Source: Clostridiaceae bacterium (GTDB lineage Bacteria > Bacillota_A > Clostridia > Clostridiales > Clostridiaceae). Taken from it: a DNA stretch of 8,040 nt. This document shows, piece after piece, positions 1 through 6,230 of the stretch (its first letter is position 1; each line of letters starts with the position of its first letter). Location: NCBI GenBank assembly GCA_029256485.1, contig JAQSXU010000145.1, positions 1 to 8,040 on the forward strand, in the 5' to 3' direction. Both the position numbers and the translations under genes were made by a program. The notes below the pieces were generated by a model that made no database searches, was not told where the DNA came from, and saw only the letters and a program-made list of their open reading frames with translations.

Positions 1-1
1 T

Positions 2-97
2 GGTTTCCTTGTAGGTATGGTAATGAAAGAGACAAAAGGAAAAGCTAATCCTCAAATTGTAAATAAACTAATGAATGAAGAAATAAAAAAATATTAA
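2..97 (+). CDS. gatB: Asp/Glu-tRNA amidotransferase subunit B, C-terminal end (partial)
   Basis: Only the last 31 codons and the TAA stop lie in the window; the gene begins to the left. The peptide reads [20 protein letters not shown] followed by [11 protein letters not shown]. This is the conserved tail of the GatB/YqeY domain, where the pattern G-x-V-M-K-x-T-x-G-x-A-[ND]-P is typical. In the family, GatB is the kinase/transferase subunit of the GatCAB amidotransferase, which converts misacylated Glu-tRNA(Gln) or Asp-tRNA(Asn) to the correct amidated form in the cytoplasm. An intrinsic terminator starts about 55 bases after the stop, so this is probably the last gene of a gatCAB operon. The tail shows no sign of damage. 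The identification rests on this short but characteristic C-terminus. Confidence 0.85.
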   Translation, partial: GFLVGMVMKETKGKANPQIVNKLMNEEIKKY

Positions 98-151
98 AGT
101 TTTCCGGGCTGTACTAAAAACTATTTATAAGCTATAAAAAAGAACATAGTA

Positions 152-178
152 AAAAAATCTGCCTTTGGCAGATTTTTT
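152..178 (+). terminator. Intrinsic terminator after gatB
   Basis: A perfect 12-bp stem (152-163 pairing with 167-178) with a TTT loop has the core ATCTGCC/GGCAGAT. The A-run of the left arm and the T6 run of the right arm make it usable from either strand. On the plus strand it would end gatB transcription. The 88-bp palindromic element begins one base after the T-run. Confidence 0.85.
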
Positions 179-179
179 C

Positions 180-267
180 GAGAGTGTAAAATAATCTGTG
201 TAAACTCCATAAAGATGATATAATTATTCTTATTAAATGGAGGGTGCACAGATTATTTTACACTCTC
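180..267. repeat. 88-bp MITE-like palindromic element
   Basis: The first 21 bases (180-200) and last 21 bases (247-267) are perfect inverted copies beginning GAGAGTGTAAAATAATCTG. The repeat extends imperfectly to 31 bases per side: after three mismatches it resumes as CTCCAT at 205-210 matched by ATGGAG at 237-242. Only 26 bases separate the arms, so nothing is encoded inside. The ends resemble the terminal inverted repeats of IS256/mutator-type elements as I remember them. That suggests an internally deleted, non-autonomous derivative mobilised in trans, but the family is an inference. The flanking octamers ATTTTTTC (left) and ATATTTTG (right) agree at 6 of 8 positions, so no clean target duplication remains. 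Confidence 0.7.
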
Positions 268-770
268 ATATTTTGTTTCATCCATATTCCTATAATTTTC
301 AATAATGTTAATATTTAATCCAACACTATTAACAGCCTCATGTGATTTATCGTATGCGTATTGATACACATTAACTTGTGATTGGGCAAAACATCTTTTA
401 GGATTATCCAACTTAATACAGCTTAGATGTTTACTAAAAGGTATCGAATTGTTCATATTTCTAATTGTAATAATTTTTTGTTGCCTTTTAATGTTTATAT
501 TTTCAATATAATTATCTACTGTCCCAAAATATCTATTTTGTTCATTATCATTTATACTTCAGTTACTTGGATTATTTGTAGTTATCCAGACATCATTAAA
601 ATCAGAATCTTGTTTCGTCTGAATTATACCTTTATTTTCCATAATCTCTCTTCAAAACAATCCAGCGTTTTAATAAATCCAAGTGAAGTGGTTAAACTAT
701 TGGCATGATATAAGTAAAAAGTGTCATATTCTTTAAGTTTATTGTATAATTCAATGCTATTTAATTACAT
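253..770 (-). pseudogene. Broken gene of unrecognised family, several disabling lesions
   Basis: A very strong ribosome binding site (AAAGGAGG on the minus strand, 778-785) precedes an ATG at 768-770, but the second codon is TAA (765-767). Reading on gives LNSIELYNKLKEYDTFYLYH and ANSLTTSLGFIKT, then the frame ends at 624-626. A frameshift into the next frame picks up MENKGIIQTKQDSDFNDVWI (from 642). A TGA at 559-561 follows, most likely a former Trp codon. The frame then continues through YFGTVDNYIENINIKRQQKI to a stop at 253-255 inside the terminal repeat of the palindromic element. The remaining peptide is hydrophilic with no membrane segment. The N-terminal YHANS...TTS pattern is reminiscent of ADP-ribosyltransferase-fold proteins with a leading YH, but I cannot name the family. 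A 7-bp inverted repeat at 819-825/837-843 upstream could be an old operator. Confidence 0.65.
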
Positions 771-1021
771 ACAATTTCCTCCTTTATAATTATTTAACCT
801 AACTAAAAATTAGATAATTGTATAACCTTTATCACTTTATACAGATAAGCTCAAATAAATTTGTAATCCTAGCTACATATACAATAACATCGATTAAGTA
901 TACTCTCCACTTAACCGCTATATCTCTCTTGCATTTATCAATTATCTATTTATTATTACTACTCTTAAGAGAAATTAACTTTGTATACTATAATCTTTTA
1001 TACCACCTTAACTATACCATG

Positions 1022-2575
1022 TTACCCTATATTATATAACTTTCTATGTTGTTCTATAGTATACTTGTCTGTCATACCCGCTATATAATCACATACTGTT
1101 CTTAATAATTGAACTTTGTATTTTTCGTAATGAACATTATACTTATCAAATTCGTCCCTTTTACCATCTTGCCTATTGTAATGGTATTTTGATAATATAT
1201 TTCTTAATTCTCCTACATTGTATTTGTCAAAATAACTATATTTATAGTTATCTAATTTTTCTTTATCGTCTTTATATAGATTTTGGAACAATTTAATTAT
1301 GGTCTTATCTGGTAATTGTTGAGGATTTATAATATAAGCCTTAAAAAGTTCTTTAATTATATGTTGTCCCACCCCATCCATTGTTTGTGCTTCGTGACAA
1401 TTCAATATCCTATTTCTCAAAAAGCTACTTAATTGTTCATCCTTTTTACTTATAATATTACTAAAACTAATTATATATTTGTAATTTTTTATTTCAGCTT
1501 TGCTATCATATAAGTCTTTTCTTTCCTTAATATTATAATCTTTAATTAATTTATCAAATCTATTTTTAATGCTTAAAATAGCATCTGTAGTCAAAATATT
1601 TACTATAAATTTTGAAAATTTAGCTTTATATAAATCATTACCTTTTGATATAGAATCTTTTACATCTCCAAAGTTTTTTTTATGCTCTTCTATAGTTTGT
1701 AAGAATTCTTCTAAGTTATTTAACTTACTTTCATTACTTTCTTGTTTAACTCTTTCCGTGTACTCTTCAAAATTAAATATTTTTTTTAATTCATCATAGA
1801 GTTCCTTCTTGTGTATTATATTATATTCTAAAGCATCTTCAATATCATGGTGCCTCTGTGCTATCTCATCGGCTAATCCAACTATTAAACCTTCAAAGCT
1901 CCATTTGTCTTTTATTTGTTTATATACACAAATATTTTCTGCTTTCATATTTTCATAAAAACTTAAAGAATCTTTATCTTCTAAATTTACATGACACATT
2001 TTATCTATTTCATGTCTAAAAAGACACCTATTATTTTTATCTTTCATTTTACATTTACCGTTTTCTATCTTACTGTGATTTAATATTCCCCATAAAGTAT
2101 AGTCAGTTAGATTCATACCAGACTCCAACACTGTTGCAACCCTAATAGATTGCCAATTATGCTTAAAACCTTTCATATTATCTAAAACTTCACCTGAGTT
2201 ATTAAAATCTCTAATTTCATAACAGCCGTTCATTATGCTATTAAGCATTCTCTCCCCTACATGTCCAAATGGTGTATGCCCTATATCATGTCCTAATGCA
2301 ATTGCTTCTGTTAGTTCTTCATTTAAACCTAGGGCTTTTGCTATAGTTCTTGATATTTGTGCTACTTCCAAAGTATGTGTTAGTCTTGTCCTTGCATGGT
2401 CATCATTTCCTGCTAAAAAAACTTGTGTTTTCCCACTTAATCTCCTAAAAGCTCTGGAATATAATATCCTATCCCTATCCCTCTGATACTCGCTTCTTAT
2501 ATGATGCCTGTCTTCTGGAATTATTCTTGTTGCTTTTTCGTCATCCATCGCTAAATAGCTATATATATTTGCCAT
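1022..2575 (-). CDS. dgt: dGTPase-type deoxynucleoside triphosphate triphosphohydrolase (HD domain)
   Basis: A 517-residue soluble protein of the HD phosphohydrolase superfamily. The dGTPase family cleaves dNTPs, classically dGTP, to the nucleoside plus tripolyphosphate. Residues 34-50 carry the basic substrate-binding segment RDRILYSRAFRRLSGKTQVF. Metal ligands are visible as H67 in RLTHTLEVA, H96-D97 in ALGHDIGHTPFGH, and D236 in GLADEIAQRHHDIEDAL. FKHNWQSIRV (137-146) is the usual substrate-pocket motif. Between residues 175 and 195 a Cys/His cluster (C175, C184, H188, C194, H195) could bind a metal. The ATG is preceded by AGAGG nine bases upstream and the N-terminus matches the family, so the start is sound. 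The gene is monocistronic here, with decayed sequence on both sides. It may serve nucleotide-pool control; dGTPases of this fold are also known antiphage effectors that deplete dNTPs. No truncation is seen. Confidence 0.92.
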   Translation of the reverse strand: MANIYSYLAMDDEKATRIIPEDRHHIRSEYQRDRDRILYSRAFRRLSGKTQVFLAGNDDHARTRLTHTLEVAQISRTIAKALGLNEELTEAIALGHDIGHTPFGHVGERMLNSIMNGCYEIRDFNNSGEVLDNMKGFKHNWQSIRVATVLESGMNLTDYTLWGILNHSKIENGKCKMKDKNNRCLFRHEIDKMCHVNLEDKDSLSFYENMKAENICVYKQIKDKWSFEGLIVGLADEIAQRHHDIEDALEYNIIHKKELYDELKKIFNFEEYTERVKQESNESKLNNLEEFLQTIEEHKKNFGDVKDSISKGNDLYKAKFSKFIVNILTTDAILSIKNRFDKLIKDYNIKERKDLYDSKAEIKNYKYIISFSNIISKKDEQLSSFLRNRILNCHEAQTMDGVGQHIIKELFKAYIINPQQLPDKTIIKLFQNLYKDDKEKLDNYKYSYFDKYNVGELRNILSKYHYNRQDGKRDEFDKYNVHYEKYKVQLLRTVCDYIAGMTDKYTIEQHRKLYNIG

Positions 2576-2633
2576 ATTTCATTTCCTCTATCCTTAAGTT
2601 ACTTTTTTACCATATTATTACCAATACGCTCTT

Positions 2634-2663
2634 ACACTAACCTTTTTATACTATTAATGTCAA
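2634..2663 (-). promoter_or_regulatory. Likely sigma-A promoter of the dGTPase gene
   Basis: On the minus strand a perfect TTGACA -35 hexamer (2658-2663) is followed after 18 bases by TAGTGT (2634-2639), a weak -10 match with 3 of 6 bases. Transcription would start near 2628, giving a leader of about 50 bases before the ATG at 2575. The -35 match is convincing; the -10 assignment is tentative. Confidence 0.4.
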
Positions 2664-3046
2664 TTTTTTACAATAAAAAGATACAAATCTTATTCTAAAT
2701 CAAACATTGTTAATAATACCTCTTTCCAGGATTTCTGCCATACTAACTAACTTACCCCATTAGTAATTAATGGATTTATTTTTGAATTTTCACCACCTTA
2801 ACTGCACACTATGGACATAACTATTCTTAGTTAGAATATATTTGTAGAATATATTCTATTATTATAGTTAATTATATCATTATTGACCATAATATTACAT
2901 ATTATTCTAATAATATCTTTCATAAAATATTTAAGTATATATTAAATTAAACAAATTCTTTATAATATATACTTTTAGACTTTCTGTAATCCTAAAATAA
3001 TTATGAGAATATCTAATGAACTATTCTCTATTATGTTATATACATA
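2664..3046. other. A+T-rich gap with palindromes and traces of an eroded reading frame
   Basis: No intact gene is visible. On the minus strand an RBS-like AAGGTGG (2793-2799) is followed by fragments in shifting frames: NPLITNGVS (about 2776-2750), then LVSMAEILERGIINNV ending at a TGA. This looks like the worn-down start of a former gene, but the pieces are too short to name. Inverted repeats occur at 2757-2762/2768-2773 (CCATTA/TAATGG), at 2845-2858, and at 3005-3011/3022-3028 (GAGAATA/TATTCTC). Confidence 0.4.
2831..2858. promoter_or_regulatory. Perfect 14-bp palindrome with an adjacent direct half-copy
   Basis: TAGAATATATTCTA at 2845-2858 is a perfect palindrome, and its first eleven bases recur at 2832-2842 in direct orientation with a 13-base period. 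Such a paired arrangement is typical of repressor-binding sites. It lies upstream of the eroded reading frame near 2793 and well upstream of the dGTPase promoter. In DNA this A+T-rich, chance or a simple structural role remains possible. Confidence 0.3.
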
Positions 3047-3047
3047 T

Positions 3048-3078
3048 AAAAAAGGCTTTCCGTAACCTCGGGAAGCCT
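3048..3078 (-). terminator. Strong intrinsic terminator on the minus strand
   Basis: A 9-bp stem (3070-3078 with 3053-3061, one G.U pair in RNA) and an 8-base loop are followed on the minus strand by a T6 run (3053-3048). It is the only strong minus-strand terminator between the end of the restriction-modification operon (3611) and the dGTPase gene. It may therefore end the operon transcript or a small RNA read from the stretch just to its right. Confidence 0.8.
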
Positions 3079-3086
3079 CATAAATA

Positions 3087-3235
3087 GCAGGGCAAGTAGA
3101 TTTGAACCCACAATCAATAATTTTGCTTTATAGTAAATTACAGTTTTCTAAAATTTGCTGTAGCCGTCGGTACTACTAGCTTTACTAACTACTGCCTTCT
3201 GACAGAAACTAGAGGCTTCTAAACCTAATGTGGAA
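3087..3235 (-). other. tRNA-like 3' end and structured stretch: decayed tRNA or attachment-site remnant
   Basis: The minus strand reads GGTTCAAATC at 3108-3099, the classic T-loop sequence. GCCCTGC (3093-3087) follows where an acceptor strand would be, and then comes the terminator. The T-stem is imperfect (CCCAC side against GTAG, as if one base was lost), no CCA follows, and no matching 5' acceptor (GCAGGGC) is found within the expected distance. It is therefore not a working tRNA. Farther upstream on the same strand (3235-3160) is a stretch with short inverted repeats such as GTAGT...CTAC and TTCTG...CAGAA. A tRNA 3' end next to a terminator is a common footprint of integrase-driven insertion. 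A small RNA ending at this terminator is the alternative. Confidence 0.35.
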
Positions 3236-3295
3236 ATTTTTTAATAAACATTTTCAAATAACTTACAATTATTCATTGATATTTCTCAATTATTA

Positions 3296-3559
3296 TTAAT
3301 TAAATCTGCATGTAAAATATTTCTGATTTCTGCCGGTTGGCTTATCAGGCAATGTCATTTGTAATTTTCCATTTCCTATTAATGGCTTAAGATATTTTTT
3401 TGTTAGATATCGTATATCTATTATGTTTAAAAAATCAGCTATTCTTTTTTTACTTTTAGGGGTATTACAAATTTCCAATATTTTACTTTATATATGTTCT
3501 ACTTTATCTTGTAGTTTTATTTTATAGGGTATTTCTTTATTTTGTTGATATAGTAAAAT
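3296..3559 (-). pseudogene. C-terminal winged-helix remnant, probably of an AlbA_2/RecG-like ATP-binding protein
   Basis: The frame from 3478 downward encodes KSKKRIADFLNIIDIRYLTK, then KYLKPLIGNGKLQMTLPDKP and a tail with NQKYF. Helix-turn-helix residues followed by NxLxxxGxLxMTxPDKPxxxNQKY are, as I know the family, the C-terminal winged-helix signature of AlbA_2-domain (Schlafen-like, also called RecG-like) proteins and some Fic proteins. Upstream in the same frame the coding pattern continues as KEIPYKIKLQDKVEHI, interrupted by a TAA just before SKILEIC (position about 3487), with another stop at 3560-3562. The ATP-binding N-terminal domain, normally hundreds of residues, is absent. The DNA beyond 3562 runs straight into the 3' flank of the restriction gene. 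It is a residual 3' fragment, probably left when the restriction-modification operon arrived or by a later deletion. Confidence 0.7.
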
Positions 3560-3610
3560 TTAACTTTTAACATATAAAACTTAATCACTAATTTTTGTTC
3601 ATTTTTAATA

Positions 3611-5200
3611 TTATATGCTAAAAATACCATTCGTTGTATACATATCAAAAATATCCATAATCTTCAATCTATGACTAACAATTTCATCTCCTAATTTAAG
3701 TAAATCTAAAACTTTTATTGCAACTCCTTTAACGCCTACTTCATTATATATTTCCTCAATAGGTTTTGTAACATTATCAATAAATTCTGTACTAACAAAT
3801 GAAAATACATGATTAGGGATCTGCTCTATTAATAGCTCTCGTCCATGATTAAGAACATACTCTTTCATCTTCCTTACATCAGCTACAGGAAATGAATATT
3901 TGGAGGAGGTTGCCTTTGCATCAATAATAAGTGCATATGATTTAGCATAAATTTCATTCTTATATTTTGCTATGACATCAGCAACTCTCCCTCTTCCTTC
4001 TCCAAGATATTCAGTCTCATATCCTAAAAACCTGAAATATTCAGCAACCGTAGTTTCAAATTCAATACCATATTTCCCATTGTAACCATATCTTATTAAG
4101 TTATCAACTAACCTTGTTGGAATGGTTGACTCATATTGTACAACATGTTGCTTAATAAAATCTTCGATGCTATCTTCTTTTTGTTGTTGTAGTTCTGGCA
4201 TTAATTTAGGGTTAATATCTAAATTTATTTTATCAAGTAGTCTATAATATTCACCACATTCATATATTTGAAACCCAGCTCTTTTTAAGTTTATAATTTC
4301 ATATTTAAGTTCACTTTCATTAGACTGTATATTATTTTTTTTTAATAAATCTAACATTACATTAATACTCATATCCTTTTGGGACAATGCCTCTAACAAT
4401 ATACATCTTTTTTTTTGTATTATATCTTTAAAAGGATGATGTGCAGAACATAACATTTCAGACGGAACGTTACGCATTACACTTTTTATTTTATACCTAA
4501 GTATTTCATTTACACATTCTAATGTTTTATACCTTTTAAGAGGTTTTCCAAGTATATTACTCGGTATCTCAGCTTCAACAACCCAATTAACTTGTTTTAG
4601 CCAACTAATAATGGTTCTTGCCCATTTATCTGAATCGCCTTCTTTGTCATTAAAACTAGCCTTATTTGCAACAACCCAATATGGATCAATATGTGTGAAA
4701 CCAGGATCACCAACAAAACCAAGCTGTGAGCCTATTTCATACTTGTTCATCCCCTCATTCTTATCTTTTCTTTCATTATTTAGCAATGACAGCACCCTAA
4801 TTACAGGTGGATTTGTTAATAAACCTCTCCTGAATATTTGAATTTCTTCATCTGATAGTATCCTATATCTATCAGATACTTTCTCAGACTTTTTACTATT
4901 TTGAAGTTCTAATCCTAAGTCAGTAATTTTATATCCCTGAATATTCCGGTCTAATGTCACTAATCCTAATGCTTGTACAGCTTTAATCCTACATCTTGCA
5001 TCCCATGTCCAGCTCTTAGGTAATCCTCCATTAGAAATTCTGTATTCAGCTATCTTTTCACGCAAATCCTTATGTCGGATACCAAACTTAGGAACCAAAT
5101 CTATCGTTTCTCTTATTGTTGATAAGTTCGAAGTATTCTGAACCCATCCATAATTGTCCATAAGTTTATTTCTAGTACTCATTCGCCTCATCCCATTCAT
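3611..5200 (-). CDS. FokI-like type IIS restriction endonuclease
   Basis: A 529-residue protein; FokI itself has about 580. Several blocks resemble FokI in order: YGWVQN (17-22), a winged-helix block with QALGL and GYKITDLGLE (76-98), NPPVIRVLSLL (130-140), LGFVGDPGFT (160-169) and SDKWARTIISWL (190-201). FokI has FGWVQN, PPAIRILTLL, LGFSGESGFT and SDKYARMIGGWL at the same places. These form the DNA-recognition part. The C-terminal third is the nuclease: LGEGRGRVADVI with D408, then ALIIDAKA with D427 and K429, matching FokI D450 and D467-x-K469. The enzyme should cut at a fixed distance outside an asymmetric site, with Mg2+. It follows the two methyltransferase genes after a 70-bp gap. The ATG at 5200 lacks a clear ribosome binding site. 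The ATG at 5182 has GGGATGAGG just upstream and gives a FokI-like N-terminus (523 aa), so it may be the true start. No damage is seen. Confidence 0.88.
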   Translation of the reverse strand: MNGMRRMSTRNKLMDNYGWVQNTSNLSTIRETIDLVPKFGIRHKDLREKIAEYRISNGGLPKSWTWDARCRIKAVQALGLVTLDRNIQGYKITDLGLELQNSKKSEKVSDRYRILSDEEIQIFRRGLLTNPPVIRVLSLLNNERKDKNEGMNKYEIGSQLGFVGDPGFTHIDPYWVVANKASFNDKEGDSDKWARTIISWLKQVNWVVEAEIPSNILGKPLKRYKTLECVNEILRYKIKSVMRNVPSEMLCSAHHPFKDIIQKKRCILLEALSQKDMSINVMLDLLKKNNIQSNESELKYEIINLKRAGFQIYECGEYYRLLDKINLDINPKLMPELQQQKEDSIEDFIKQHVVQYESTIPTRLVDNLIRYGYNGKYGIEFETTVAEYFRFLGYETEYLGEGRGRVADVIAKYKNEIYAKSYALIIDAKATSSKYSFPVADVRKMKEYVLNHGRELLIEQIPNHVFSFVSTEFIDNVTKPIEEIYNEVGVKGVAIKVLDLLKLGDEIVSHRLKIMDIFDMYTTNGIFSI

Positions 5201-5270
5201 TAAAATTAGTTTACATTTTTAATATATATTCATTTAACTGTATAGTAACCTTTATATAAAAATTTCTATA

Positions 5271-6230
5271 TTATATTGATTTTTCTTTTCTAAATATCAA
5301 TATATATTGATGAATTTGGTTCATAACAAAACTATATGGATACCCAAATGGGTATAATGACATAGCTTGATCATGCCAAATTCTCATTCCTTTATATCGT
5401 AATCCACCTACTCCGTTTATTTTGCTTATTATATCTGCATGTAATAAATTAATATCATCACCCTCTGGTTGAAAATCTTTACAAAAAATCACGTAATACT
5501 TATCTTTCTTTAATCTTGATGCTGATTTTTCAACTATTTCCTTAAGCTTTTCAAAGTACTTATCTTTATCAAGGTTTCCCAAATCATCATGGCTTGAAGT
5601 ATAGGGGGTAGCTCCTCCTTTTCCATAAAGCTTCTTTTTCTGTCCCGTTCTCTGTTTATTCATCATATCAGAATATGGAGGATCAGCAACAATCAAATCA
5701 AATTCTGATTTTGTAATAATGTCATAATTTAACATATTATTAGAATTATCATGAATTATAGTCATCTGAGGTAATTTTTCTGATTCACAACAACTTTTAT
5801 ATGCATCTATATATTTTTTTTCCAATTCTATACCAATACAAGTTCTATTTCCACCTGCCAATGCCGTTCCTAATAACGTTCCACCCACCCCTGCAAATGG
5901 ATCTAATATTTTTGCATTAGATTTTGTAAAAAATTCTATGATATCTTTTATTAGTCCCGGCGGCTTTGGAGATGGATGTACTTTTCTATACTTTAACCCT
6001 ACATTTTCTTTAGATGTTGGACTATAACCTGTTATCCAAACACTATTAGTAAAATATATCCATTCCTTTCCTGTAAGATCATTCAATTTGTTTCTTGTAT
6101 CATAAACACCTCTTTCACCAAGGTAAATTCCGTATGTGCCTATTTTGTCGCCTTCTTTTGCATTTTTAAGTTGCATTTTCTTTCGCTTAACTTTATCTGA
6201 CTTTTTCTCTGGTATATTATTTTCTGACAT
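5271..6230 (-). CDS. DNA amino-methyltransferase (N6-adenine or N4-cytosine), second modification enzyme
   Basis: A 319-residue SAM-dependent DNA methyltransferase. Residues 1-30 are lysine-rich. Next comes a segment with W57 and W65, then the motif X-like HPSPKPPGLI (85-94), the SAM-binding motif I LDPFAGVGGTLL (109-120), IGIELEKKY (132-140) with the acidic motif II residue, and the catalytic motif IV DPPYSDM (183-189). Motif I precedes DPPY by only about 70 residues. This is the gamma-like order, not the beta order, although the motif X/I block itself reads like a beta-class enzyme. The distal part (200-300) probably holds target recognition. The ATG at 6230 has AAAGGAG at 6241-6247, inside the end of the upstream methyltransferase gene. 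The two genes overlap by 14 bp, suggesting translational coupling. It should modify the strand not served by its partner. DPPY allows adenine or cytosine, so the base is unknown. Confidence 0.88.
   Translation of the reverse strand: MSENNIPEKKSDKVKRKKMQLKNAKEGDKIGTYGIYLGERGVYDTRNKLNDLTGKEWIYFTNSVWITGYSPTSKENVGLKYRKVHPSPKPPGLIKDIIEFFTKSNAKILDPFAGVGGTLLGTALAGGNRTCIGIELEKKYIDAYKSCCESEKLPQMTIIHDNSNNMLNYDIITKSEFDLIVADPPYSDMMNKQRTGQKKKLYGKGGATPYTSSHDDLGNLDKDKYFEKLKEIVEKSASRLKKDKYYVIFCKDFQPEGDDINLLHADIISKINGVGGLRYKGMRIWHDQAMSLYPFGYPYSFVMNQIHQYILIFRKEKSI

Noticed and set aside
427..708. Open frame of 93 codons on the plus strand
   Set aside because: It lies opposite the broken minus-strand gene, has an Ile/Phe/Tyr-rich composition typical of translated A+T-rich DNA, no ribosome binding site and no recognisable domain.
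818..1039. Open frame of 73 codons on the plus strand, hydrophobic
   Set aside because: It starts with TTG without a ribosome binding site, its hydrophobicity comes from T-rich DNA, and it runs into the 3' end of the dGTPase gene.
3087..3165. Functional tRNA gene
   Set aside because: No 5' acceptor partner, no anticodon arm, a broken T-stem and no CCA.
3160..3240. Possible IS200/IS605 right end (GAAGCC...GGCAGTAGTT on the minus strand)
   Set aside because: The hairpin pairs poorly and no TnpA or TnpB remnant is found beside it; the likeness is from memory only.
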